Below, in pieces: positions 32,959 to 42,641 of a stretch of DNA of 60,000 nucleotides. The position numbers and the translations under genes are program-made. Source of the DNA: Takakia lepidozioides. Taxonomy: Eukaryota > Streptophyta > Takakiopsida > Takakiales > Takakiaceae. Location of the stretch: NCBI GenBank assembly GCA_030704615.1, contig CM060733.1, positions 30,568,001 through 30,628,000 on the forward strand, given 5' to 3'. The stretch's first letter is position 1; each line of letters starts with the position of its first letter. Under the pieces are notes generated by a model. That model saw nothing but the letters and a program-made list of their open reading frames with translations. It was not told the DNA's origin and did not search any database.

Positions 32959-33684
32959 ATGTGTGATCCTAGTGGACTATCCAACAGGGAAAGTCCACTA
33001 AAGAAGATAAAAGTTAAAATCCAGTCACAGCAAATACAGCCAATAGAAAACCAGAGAAATGATCAAGAAAATGGAAGAAAATTGAACGCAAGAGGCGGCG
33101 TCGTTCTGAGTAACGGGCGTCTCGACAGGACAGACCATAAATGCTATAACTTGGAAACTATGGAGGAACTAACCAACTATACGCTCGCAATATTACTTAC
33201 GCAATGGCATAGACACGAAACGACAGAGCAGAGCTTTTCTCTTGAACAATGCTTGCAAGCCCCGCAGGCTTACAAGAGATTACCCATAGCTTTCTGCGGC
33301 AACCATACGTTTCTGCTTTGTGCACTACAGGCATTCCTGCAGTTGTTACAGCCAAAGCAGTTCTGTGAGTCTAAGATGAAGAGAGTGAGAGGAATGGAGG
33401 AAATCAGGGTGAAGAGCACCACAATTCTGCAGAAACAAACGATGGCTACCCCACAGGCGATAAAGATACTGGAGGAGCTGAGATTGGAAGGATTGCAAAG
33501 TCTAGATTGGACACTACACCATAGACAGTACATGTTACAATTTTTGAAGAACTTTGAGCCAAGGACAGGAACAACAACGGTGAAGGGAGTTGAATTAATG
33601 CTTACTCCCCTATACCTCCAGCAATTGTTTCAATTGCCACAGGTCAGGTGCATGTGGGGGAACACAGGGCAAGACTGCAAATAG
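32959..33684 (+). CDS. Downstream ORF a (after integrase), unknown
   Basis: 241 codons. Alpha-helical, with AFCGNHTFLLCALQAFLQLL and GVELMLTPLYLQQLFQLPQ; the latter recalls the 'YLQELFQLPR'-type motif in plant retroelement accessory proteins, but no family is assigned. It is continued by ORF b in the -1 frame at about 33648, so a and b are probably one protein. Confidence 0.6.
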   Translation: MCDPSGLSNRESPLKKIKVKIQSQQIQPIENQRNDQENGRKLNARGGVVLSNGRLDRTDHKCYNLETMEELTNYTLAILLTQWHRHETTEQSFSLEQCLQAPQAYKRLPIAFCGNHTFLLCALQAFLQLLQPKQFCESKMKRVRGMEEIRVKSTTILQKQTMATPQAIKILEELRLEGLQSLDWTLHHRQYMLQFLKNFEPRTGTTTVKGVELMLTPLYLQQLFQLPQVRCMWGNTGQDCK

Positions 33685-34616
33685 GGGACTTATTCCAAGA
33701 AGGGAGTTTCTTTAAAACTCAGGGTTATGCTTGTACCAAAGCTGTGTACCCAGGGTTAAAAGAGATAGGCCAGGTATTGAACGTTCTGTTTGCCCTGAAA
33801 CAGAACCAACAATATTTGAGCAGATCCTTCACAGAGGAAATACTCAAAGGCCTGAAGGGACAAGAGGTACAATGGGCGGACATTATGTACAACGCACTAG
33901 TAGAGGAGATGAAAAGATTACAAGGTACTACCGCAAAGTCTCCTATCATAGTGTCTGGCCCAATCATTGCTCAAATAATCCTTAATTCTGGCATACTTAA
34001 TGCACAAGAAAGGAAGGAAATGGGAGTGTTTGAGCCAGAAACAACTGCAATGGAAGAGCAAGGCTCTTCACACAGTGAGGGTGGACTAGCAGCACAACCC
34101 GAGACTAAGAGGCAGAGAAGGGGAAAGACTGTAGTGGCGGATCCACTGGCTTCACGGATTCCGCATGATAATGTTTCCCAAGCTCATGACCAGGAAGGGG
34201 CACAGCAGCACAAAAGAATGTTATTACTGGAAGCAGGACCTTCAGAGAGGGAGGAGGAAGTTACTTCTGCATCACAGCCAACACAGCCACTTGAACGACT
34301 TGTCACAAGGTCACAAGTTATCCATGCAGCTCAACCCGAAATAATTGATTTGGAAAGTGAAGGGATAGAGATTCCAACTACAGAGCAGATAGTGGCAGAA
34401 ATAGAGAAAGGGGACCTTCTCTATGAATATTCTGGTCTGGTCAAGGAGACAGAAATCCCAGAGGTGCAACAGTTGCCCAAGGGAAATCCTGAGGTGCATA
34501 TAATGCACACACCTGTGTTGGAGGTACCACAGGCGGAAGGTCATGACACTGTAACACCAGTCATAGATGAAGTAGTTCAGGAAGAAAATCGGTGGGACAA
34601 TGGCCTGAATGGTTAG
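33648..34616 (+). CDS. Downstream ORF b, unknown
   Basis: 322 codons, with no natural ATG at its left end (it opens at GTG), which supports it being a continuation of ORF a. A helical N-terminal half (FFKTQGYACTKAVYPGLKEI, IIAQIILNSGILNAQER) is followed by a long low-complexity acidic/polar region with KRQRRGK, a possible nuclear localisation signal. Confidence 0.6.
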   Translation: MHVGEHRARLQIGDLFQEGSFFKTQGYACTKAVYPGLKEIGQVLNVLFALKQNQQYLSRSFTEEILKGLKGQEVQWADIMYNALVEEMKRLQGTTAKSPIIVSGPIIAQIILNSGILNAQERKEMGVFEPETTAMEEQGSSHSEGGLAAQPETKRQRRGKTVVADPLASRIPHDNVSQAHDQEGAQQHKRMLLLEAGPSEREEEVTSASQPTQPLERLVTRSQVIHAAQPEIIDLESEGIEIPTTEQIVAEIEKGDLLYEYSGLVKETEIPEVQQLPKGNPEVHIMHTPVLEVPQAEGHDTVTPVIDEVVQEENRWDNGLNG

Positions 34617-34855
34617 TGAGACATCATACTGTTGAAGATCGGGAGGAACAGCAGCAACCTCACCATGATGACCCTCAACAGGCAATGCTGATGAGTTCCA
34701 TAGGCAGGACACTTAATTTGTTGGGGACTTATGTCAAATCCCATGTTCCAATTACCCAATTGACAGCCTTGAAAGAGGAACTCAGGAAGGAGTTTGAGGC
34801 TCGACTTGCACTGAGTGTGCAAACAAGGTCGATGAAGAGGTCACTCTCAAGATGA
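34592..34855 (+). CDS. Downstream ORF c, small linker ORF
   Basis: 87 codons overlapping ORF b by 25 bases and ORF d by the tetranucleotide ATGA (34852-34855). Each step is -1. It reads as a helical linker (LLGTYVKSHVPITQLTALKE) and is probably part of a single b-c-d protein. Confidence 0.5.
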   Translation: MGQWPEWLVRHHTVEDREEQQQPHHDDPQQAMLMSSIGRTLNLLGTYVKSHVPITQLTALKEELRKEFEARLALSVQTRSMKRSLSR

Positions 34856-36924
34856 AGCAGGACTTGGGCAATACAGAAATGGCTTTGCAGTTGGCCAAGC
34901 AACAACTGATTGAGGCAAACCTCACACAAGACCAGTTGCACGAAGCACATAAGCAACAGCTATACCAAATGCAGGTGCAGCATGAAAGCAAGTTGCAAGA
35001 ACTGAATGCACTACATACGGAGTTGCAGACAGTGCATAACAGGATGGCGATACAATGTGCTACATTTACAACTATGCTTGACCAATCAACAAAAGAAATA
35101 AACAGTCAAGCGGAAAAATGTACGAAGGCAGAAGAAGAGAATGTTGAGCAAATGAAGCTCATTGTCGATATGAAGAATACAATATGTCGCCATGAAGATA
35201 CTTTCAAGCAATACAGGCAGAGGGAAGCTGATCAAGAGAAACACATCGTGGAGTTGCAACAAACCATCGTGGCCAATAGAAATGAAATCGCGGTCAGTAA
35301 CAAGGCTTCGAAGGAAGCCAATAATCTACTTGCTGCCTATGCGCAATTGGTTGAGCCACAGGCGAAGCGCATGGAGGCTTTACAACAGCAGTTGGAATTG
35401 TACAAGCTAAGAGAAGAGCAAACTCTCAGGGGAACCACATGCAGCTTGGTGGATAACAGCCTTATGCAGGTCTGGTTAGCACAAGGGCCAGTAGAGGGCA
35501 AAAGCCCACGGAAGCTCACCCAAAGCGAAATGAATGAGCTCAGACTGCAGGTGCAGAACATTGCCACAACTACTATAGACAATGTCTATAGTAGGATAGC
35601 AGAGTTACAAGAGGATGTAGACGGACTCCAGACTCAAGTGGAAGACCTCACTTCAAACATCGACCAAAGAATCTATATCCCTCAAGAACAGCTAATGGCT
35701 TCTTATTTGCAAGCCAGAACTCTGGCTTTTCAGTCTTCACAGGAGGTGCAGGAGATGCCAATGATACAGGAGCCAGTACCACCACCACCACAACAGGTCA
35801 CTGTACCAATAGCTGAACCTGTGGTTACTACAACCACACCACAGCCACCACAGCCGGAGGTATGGGGCAATGCCGCTTTTAACCCACCTAAAACTCCAGC
35901 TGCAAGGGAGTACAGCAGGGCTATGCTTATGCCCTTCAACCAAATTCCCATCATGTTGGATTTGGCTTGGAAAGAATTTAGTCCTCCGCAGTCATTCGCA
36001 CATTACTACCAAATCATGCGTATTTGGCTGCCAGTGGCAACTAGGACTAAAGTTCTTCCAAACAATCGACATATTGAAGATCATCACTTTGCACAATACT
36101 GGCACGAGGCAGGTACCATGTTGAGGGAATTGGTTGCTTTCCAGGTTGTACATGGACTCATTTATACCAAGACCAAGGAGATAGCAAGTATTGTCATGGG
36201 GTGCGGGCTATACTACGCTGCTTGTTTTCTGGTACGTTACCACATTGAGCAACAAAAGATGCAAACACGCTTTCAAAGTTACTCCAGTGGAGATCATTGG
36301 GTATTACCTTCGGTGCCACCTCATATGTACCTATATGACCCAAAAGTTATGATGCAGAAGGATTCTCAAATTCGTTCATGGTTTCAAGCAGCCTGCAACC
36401 AATTGTCAACACAGAAATTCGGACTTGATGACATTTTCTATAAGGGACATGTGGCATGGAAGTACTTGCACGCTGCACCAGTAATTGGTACCCCACTCAT
36501 CTGGACAGACAAGGAACTCAGTGCCTACACCAATTTTGCTGTTCAGCGGTTACACCAAGTTGTAAAATACAAACTTCTAGACATGGTAGGACAGCATTGT
36601 ATGCCCCAGATGATTCCACAAAAAGTTCGAAAATTAAAACACCTGAGAGGCGATGAGGATTCTGATACAACTGTTTCTTCACACAATTCTTTTGACATGG
36701 GAGAAGACTATGCAATTCAGATGGAAGAGAAGAAACAAAGGGGATCTCCTATGCCGGAAAGATTACCTCGATATCAGCCTCCAGAAGGCCTCACTTATCC
36801 AGGTAGTGATCAACCATCTCCATCAACCAGAGACAGACCTCGGGCTCGTACACACAGCCCACCACGAAACTCTCAACGTCAACAAGGTGCTCACTCACAA
36901 AGGTTTGCTACTCGGAAACAGTAA
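34852..36924 (+). CDS. Downstream ORF d: coiled-coil protein of the retroelement
   Basis: 690 codons. Residues 1 to about 210 form a Gln/Glu/Leu-rich coiled coil (ALQLAKQQLIEANL, LQELNALHTELQTV); a second coil lies near 220-275; then a Pro/Thr-rich linker (EPVPPPPQQVTVP); then a globular region about 345-600 rich in aromatic residues (IMLDLAWKEFSPPQSFAHYY, GHVAWKYLHAAPVIG); last a Ser/Arg/Pro tail (RDRPRARTHSPPRN). It ends 21 bases before the PPT. It has no transmembrane segment or signal peptide, so it does not look like an envelope protein. No domain recognised. Confidence 0.75.
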   Translation: MKQDLGNTEMALQLAKQQLIEANLTQDQLHEAHKQQLYQMQVQHESKLQELNALHTELQTVHNRMAIQCATFTTMLDQSTKEINSQAEKCTKAEEENVEQMKLIVDMKNTICRHEDTFKQYRQREADQEKHIVELQQTIVANRNEIAVSNKASKEANNLLAAYAQLVEPQAKRMEALQQQLELYKLREEQTLRGTTCSLVDNSLMQVWLAQGPVEGKSPRKLTQSEMNELRLQVQNIATTTIDNVYSRIAELQEDVDGLQTQVEDLTSNIDQRIYIPQEQLMASYLQARTLAFQSSQEVQEMPMIQEPVPPPPQQVTVPIAEPVVTTTTPQPPQPEVWGNAAFNPPKTPAAREYSRAMLMPFNQIPIMLDLAWKEFSPPQSFAHYYQIMRIWLPVATRTKVLPNNRHIEDHHFAQYWHEAGTMLRELVAFQVVHGLIYTKTKEIASIVMGCGLYYAACFLVRYHIEQQKMQTRFQSYSSGDHWVLPSVPPHMYLYDPKVMMQKDSQIRSWFQAACNQLSTQKFGLDDIFYKGHVAWKYLHAAPVIGTPLIWTDKELSAYTNFAVQRLHQVVKYKLLDMVGQHCMPQMIPQKVRKLKHLRGDEDSDTTVSSHNSFDMGEDYAIQMEEKKQRGSPMPERLPRYQPPEGLTYPGSDQPSPSTRDRPRARTHSPPRNSQRQQGAHSQRFATRKQ

Positions 36925-36944
36925 ACCGTGAGGACACGGCTTTT

Positions 36945-36962
36945 TGAGGGGGGAAGGGGTAA
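36945..36962 (+). promoter_or_regulatory. Polypurine tract
   Basis: gaggggggaaggggtaa immediately before the 3' LTR start TGTTAGAGG: plus-strand priming site. Confidence 0.9.
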
Positions 36963-38347
36963 TGTTAGAGGACTGTAGGGGACTTAGAAACTTATACGGG
37001 ATCTGTAGGGTACCCTTAATTTTTGCACAGACTGAGACCAACAGGAGCCTTAGGGGTGACATCAGCGCACTGTAGAGGGGGGTTACATAGCCCACACAGC
37101 CGACACAGCAGTCACAGGCCACACAGCCAACACAGCCCGTCACAGTCGTTACAGCCCACACAGCCCACACAGCCGACACAGCCCACACAGTCCGTCACAG
37201 TCGTCACAGCAGTCACAGCCCACACAGCCCACACAGCCCACACAGCCCGTCACAGTCGTCACAGCAGACACAGCCCACACAGCCCACACAGCCAGTCACA
37301 GCCCGACACAGCCAAACACAGCCAGTCACCGCTTGACACAGCTGTCACGATAATAGGGAACGAAGAGTAGGACAGGGAACGACTGTGGGGAACAACACCT
37401 GTGAAGGGAACATGTTAGTTCACATACGACGGTTAGAGAGGGAAACGGTTAGAACCGCGGATAGGAGGATAAAGGGAGAAACGGGGAATGAAGGATGATC
37501 ATTATTCGGAGGGGGACTTCGGAGTCAGGCAGGAGCGGAGATCGGAGGCAAGAGATGGAGAGCACGATGAAGGAGGAAAGAGGATTAGTAGATGCTTGTT
37601 ATATGCAAAGCGGTACCATGATCCCACCAGATGCCTGTCACATCTGGTTGTTCATGTCCCAGGTCCCCAGTATGGTCGCCAAATATCGCGCGGCTTTTAC
37701 TCACCCATCCCTTCGCTATCCGAGGCGGAAACTCCAAGATAGAAGAGTTGGAAATCTCTAAGTACTCAGCCCGCGCAGAACAATCAGTCATGACCTACAG
37801 CTAGTGTATCATGGGGGTGTTTCCTATTTGTTTCCCTTTCCGCATTCATCTTAGCTACGTTACCATTGATAATTAAGTATCAGTTTGCTTCATCGATCTA
37901 TCGGTTCCCTCCACTAATCCATTCAATCCACAGCTTCACTCAGATCTCTCTACACAGTGTGATTGTATCGTATAAGTATCAGATTATGATTTATCAGGTA
38001 TCAGGCCGAAAGCAGATTAGAGACATAATGGCTTCGGCCTGATACCTGATAAATCATAATCTGATACTTATACGATACAATCACACTGTGTAGAGAGATC
38101 TGAGAGAAGCTGTGGATTGAATGGATGAGTGAAGGAAACCGATAGATTGATGAAGCAACTGATACTTAATTATCAATGCCAAAGGTAGCTAAGATGAATG
38201 CGAAAAGGGAAACGCATAGGAAACACCCCCATGATACACTAGCTGTAGGTCATGACTGATTGTTCTGCGCGGGCTGAGTACTTAGAGATTTCCAACTCTT
38301 CTATCTTGGAGTTTCCGCCTCGGATAGCGAAGGGATGGGTGAGTAAA
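36963..38347 (+). repeat. 3' LTR carrying an inverted insert
   Basis: About 1,385 bp. The left 650 bp and right 335 bp match the 5' LTR almost perfectly apart from copy number in the CACAGCC tract. 37616-38010 is extra and reads as the reverse complement of the LTR end, PBS and first internal bases. Confidence 0.92.
37616..38010 (-). repeat. Inverted copy of LTR end + PBS + leader inside the 3' LTR
   Basis: Reverse complement of 25240-25634 with roughly a dozen differences. It replaces 12 bp of the 5' LTR (25206-25217). With the LTR end at 38031-38347 it makes an inverted repeat with arms of about 320 bp and a 20-base centre. Confidence 0.92.
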
Positions 38348-38351
38348 ACCT
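38348..38351. repeat. Target site duplication, right (acct)
   Basis: acct followed by ctggcaat, resuming copy B exon 9. Confidence 0.75.
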
Positions 38352-39079
38352 CTGGCAATTTTTTGAGCTGTGTCACCAGCACACACAAAGCCCTCTTCCA
38401 GATTGTCACAGACAAATTTGAGGAGTCCAATCTGCGCCTGGGTGAAATCTTGTACCTCATCAACATAGACAAATTGCAACTTTTGACCCAGATATTCTCC
38501 CTGTCGCAACTGTCGAGATAGGTGACACACAAAATCAGCTACATCAAACTCCATCAATTTCTGTTTCTGTCTTTCGTACTGGAGGAACAGACAGTAAATT
38601 TCCTCCCGCTGCTGTTCATCAAAATTTGAGGCCCGATGCATGGCCATAGCAAGGTAGTCCTTCTTGCTTAGATGGCCCATTGGCTTCTGGCCTCAAGGCT
38701 GCCCTCAATGTAGGACATGATCTCAGTAAATACCAGTGAGGCATCCACTTTCTTACTCACCCGCGCATTGAGATGCGGCCAATAGACAGATGCAAACCGA
38801 TCGTAATCCACTTCTGTTTGTCCCAGCCTCTGGTATTTCGGATTCTGGTAGTTATTGTTTGCTCTCTTTGAAGAGAAGAACGAGTTTGAGATGCTGCCAT
38901 CCAGCATCTTCAGAAACTTTCTGAAAGTGATAACTAGCGGATAGACATGACTAGGAACATGAACAAAACTATCTGGTATGGATGCCATGAGCTTGGATTC
39001 TTGCTCCTCGTCCAGCATCATCTCCTCAAACTCCTCTTCAGCTCCATCCTGTATGTCTCCATCAGCTGCCCGCATCGAC
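38352..39079 (-). pseudogene. Copy B exon 9, upstream part
   Basis: From the acceptor at 39079 to the retrotransposon target site. Contains [26 protein letters not shown] and GDTAQKIARG. A 4-base deletion near 38690 breaks the frame. Confidence 0.85.
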
Positions 39080-39331
39080 CTGCAGGTGAGAGAATCATAG
39101 GGACCCCTGACATTCTCAGATTCCTGAAAGAATTACCTCCAGCATTATCCACAACTTTGAAACATCCCAATTATTAACAAAGTCCATCTACAATTTGGGC
39201 ATGAACAATGCCTAACAAGGTTTTCACTACAGATGCAGGCAGATGAAATTTTAGCATCTTAAAGAAGCCCATTATCTTAAGACAATCTCTGCGGGAATGC
39301 AAGAAAGTTGTGGACTACCAACAACCATTAC

Positions 39332-39856
39332 CTTCGGGTCTTGTCAATGTGATGCTTCATAGCTACACAAAGTCTGGCTGAGTGTAATGAGAGCTTGTCT
39401 AAGGATGGGGGCGTTCTCAGAGTTTTTCTGACATCCTGACATAATCACATCCTTTTCAGCTTGCTGACAATCTGACAATATTCCATTTTCTGCAAGCCAA
39501 AATTCCTGTTCTCGCCGAAGAAGCTTTGTGGTAATGACTGTTGTTTTGCCTGTTCTAGATCTGCCAATGATGAATGAGCTCTTGCGATAATGGCTTATCT
39601 CTGCTTCCTGCTGATTAACCTCAAAGGGCAACTCTACATTGGAGCCATCCCTAGCAGTAAGCAGTTGTCGAGCTATGACAACATCTTTTTCTCTCCCTTG
39701 AAAACCATCAACTGACTGCACGTCGATATCCACACTGCCAATCTGGTCCTGGTTCTGTCGAGAGTGACCTAAGCGTCTTTCAAGGGCTCCCACCTGGCTT
39801 TTGTATGGAGATATCACTCCAATACTCAATTCCGGCACCTTGTTTTGTGCACACAC
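39332..39856 (-). pseudogene. Copy B fused exon 5/8 (helicase 1 joined to helicase 2)
   Basis: Reads ISPYKSQ and [12 protein letters not shown], and then continues without a break as ARQLLTARDGSN and FEVNQQE. The join is near 39674-39682. Motif VI of helicase 1, exons 6-7 and the start of exon 8 are gone. Walker A of helicase 2 reads GRSRTGKTT (copy [10 protein letters not shown]). A 2-base deletion near 39370 then shifts the frame before the donor. Confidence 0.85.
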
Positions 39857-40083
39857 TGTCAGCAATTATCCACAGTTAAGAGAATATGTTAGTGGACACT
39901 CTGCCTTCAGCTCAAGGTATTGGTTCTAATTATTAGATCATTTTCAAAACCAATTGCAAGCAGGCTGGCCTTGGATTTCCAATGCCACACTTTGGACTTG
40001 ATCAGAAGAAAATCCAACAAAGTCCAACTCCTAAATCTATAGCTACTACACCTCAGTTGCATCATGAGAGGGATTAAGTATAC

Positions 40084-40420
40084 CTTTGCGCAGCTTTGCA
40101 ATCAAATAGAGCACAATCTCAACCTCCGCAAGGTTCGTCCAAGACATTCTCTCACTGTTTTCATACCTCCCCTCCATCCCATCGGGGACGTCAATAAACG
40201 CATATGTGCCTAAACCCTCACATTGTTGGAAGGGCTTATTACCATATGTCTCTCTCAGAACATTCTCCCCATTACTGATAGCTTCATTGTAGAACTGCAT
40301 ATTTGGGAAACGGCCAATATCTGGATGCATTCTGTACTGCACATCCAGAAGGTTACATGGGTGACTCAATGTCTGAAGCCTTTCAAAAAGGCTGCGGCCA
40401 TAGCCACAATCCTTGGCAAT
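40084..40420 (-). pseudogene. Copy B exon 4: helicase 1 motif IV region
   Basis: [15 protein letters not shown] and VQYRMHPDIG are preserved. 337 bases with the same phases as copy A. Confidence 0.85.
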
Positions 40421-40603
40421 CTGCAATGAAACAAAGCCCCACACATGTCAGAGATGTCCTCAGCATGGATTCAATCAATCCGAGTCGGCTTGATTTGAAT
40501 GCAAGAATTCAAGACGCTCAGAAGATGGGATCGAGTAGTCTTTTTGTGTTTCCTTAGTGACGTGTTTCTGAAGCACGAGTTTAGGGAGTATATTTTAGTG
40601 TAC

Positions 40604-41800
40604 CTTACTCATGACCGTAGCTGGAAGTTGCTTGTGGTCTCCTACTAAAATGGCCTGTTTTAAACCACTCATGCCAGTGACAATGGTCGTCTCCGCCTCC
40701 ACACATTGCGAAGCTTCATCAATTATCGCACATGCGAAAGGGGGACTTTGAAAAACACAACTTCGGCCAGCTGAAGACACGGTGCAAAATACAATGGACG
40801 CATGCTCAAGACAAAGCTTGTGCAGCAGATGCTGCACCGGTTGAGGCAACATGATGAACCCAGGCTCTGTAATTGACGTCAACATGTCACAAAGGCGCTG
40901 TTTTTCCTCCCAAAACAGATTGTGGTGGCGCTCCTGCGATTGTGTCCGAGTACTCCAACCACCGAATGAGTCTTCAAACCACATCCGAACCTGCACATCG
41001 GTCGTAGTGGGCTGAAAAACGCGCTCCAAGACTTTGGCCAACTGATCGCCAGCAGCCTCTAGTTGTTGGATTGCATTCATGTAAGCTATATACTTACTGG
41101 GCAAATCTGTGCACAGAACATGATAGTGTTCTGTCATTTTTGCGGCCAAAGCTTCCAATTTTTCCCTGAGAAACTGCAGGAAGCTTGGTATGCATCTAGT
41201 GACCTTGTTTGATCGATGAATCTTCTCTTGATAAACTCCATATTGTGTGTCTGCTGAGCTCAGAAAATTGGGCATCGCAATTGTGGTTGCTCGCCAACCA
41301 TCAATGGAGTTGAGGGCTTTGAGGAGACGATTCACTCGGTGGGTGATGAATATCTGCCCTAGTCGGCCCTTTACATTTAGTCGATCCGCGTTTCCAATCA
41401 AAACCACATCGCCCAATCGTATAATGTGAGTGCTACCCATGGATAGCAATGGCTGCAATTCACAAAACTGGGAAAACTGGAGGTCTTTCGTATTCAAAAG
41501 TTTAACGAACCTTACCGCCACTTCCGATACTGCAGTGTTGGTTGACGCACATACAAGAGTTCGGCAATGTAGAGAGCCTAAAATTGAGAGCAGTGAAGCC
41601 AGAGTAGACGTCTTCCCAGTGCCTGGAGGACCCTGGATCAGTCGCACTAGAGGCTTCGCTTTGTGGAGAAGCCCGAAAACTGTAGTCCTAACAGCGGATG
41701 CCTGGGACTCGTTCAGACCACGGAAGTTGCAACAGCCGCAGATTGCTTGTTCAAAGTCGAGTGGGTTGTCCACAGCTTTGCATATTCCATATGTTGCAGC
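40604..41800 (-). pseudogene. Copy B exon 3: helicase 1 motifs I to III
   Basis: 399 codons, fully open. Walker [11 protein letters not shown], motif [13 protein letters not shown] and motif III GDHKQLPATV are all intact. Any one exon here would look like a functional helicase; the lesions are elsewhere. Confidence 0.88.
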
Positions 41801-42056
41801 CTGCGTCTCCAGGTAGATCAGCTATGTAAGAGCTTCCGATGGTGATGCTCCTTACCACTTGTTTAGAAACTTAAGTATAGATTCTTTGGAAAATTCTTAG
41901 CAGCACGATAGTGTACATATTGTATGTATTATTAAAATCAAAGTACCATGCATGAGCGAATATTAAAGTAGAGCCTATAGGAATTTGAGAGACAAAATTC
42001 TAACTGTGTCCATGGAGCTGCAAGAGTTTAATGAGCTCAACAGAGATTCCCTGTAC

Positions 42057-42641
42057 CTTTGCGTCAGTGTAAAGTGTCTCCTCGATCACAGGTAGCCTCA
42101 CCATTTGAGGGGGGTGCAACGCATTCCATATACGTAGTCCAGTTGCAATGTTGCCCAGACACAGAGCAAACCATCTATGCTTCTCATCCAAGAGGGCTGC
42201 AGACTCAGGACTTTCTGATGGAGCATACACTTTTGCCCTCAACAAGTTTAATGGCCCTTCTGACTCTTGGCCTGGTCCCATTCCTTCGAGTAATGCAAGA
42301 GTATAGAACACTCCTGCTCTCTTAAGCTCGTTGTAATCATTATCTGGCACCACTGTTGACAAGAGAATAATGTCGAACTGTTTTGGTCTCCAGGCAGGGT
42401 CACCGTTTCTGCCCCTGCATACTGGGTGTAGTTCATCCCGGGACAATACGAGAGATTTGAAGTATCGATTCTGGTTCGACTGATCTCCTTCTTTAATTTT
42501 AAAGCTTACAACTACGTAAGGTGCGGCCCCGATGTCCTGGACAGCACGTTCGAGCTGTACACGAGTCTCCTCTACCAAAGGCCAAGCAAACGCTTCCAGA
42601 TACTTTTCCAGACTGGGAAATCTCCATGGTATAGCCTGCAC
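42057..42641 (-). pseudogene. Copy B exon 2: DUF6469-like
   Basis: 195 codons, open, phase 0. [13 protein letters not shown] and APYVVV match copy A exon 2. Acceptor GAGCAG|GTGCAG and donor GCAAAG|GTACAG are intact. Confidence 0.85.

Larger units (their letters stand above)
24545..38347 (+). mobile_element. Ty3-type OTA (Tat/Athila-like) LTR retrotransposon with extra ORFs
   Basis: 13.8-kb element inserted in copy B exon 9. Order: 5' LTR, PBS, upstream ORF, gag with three CCHC knuckles, aspartic protease, RT, RNase H, integrase, a CACAGCC-rich tract, three downstream ORFs, PPT, 3' LTR. The RT/RNase H/integrase order puts it in Ty3; no chromodomain follows integrase, and the motif style (MPFGLCNAPATFQR, VFLDDFSVY, NANKLK) fits the OTA branch. 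LTRs are nearly identical where comparable, so insertion is recent. Coding breaks: a premature TAA in gag, several -1 shifts, a 133-bp duplication and one TGA. Confidence 0.93.

Noticed and set aside
34852-36924. Envelope-like protein
   Set aside because: No signal peptide, transmembrane helix or cysteine pattern; coiled coil instead.
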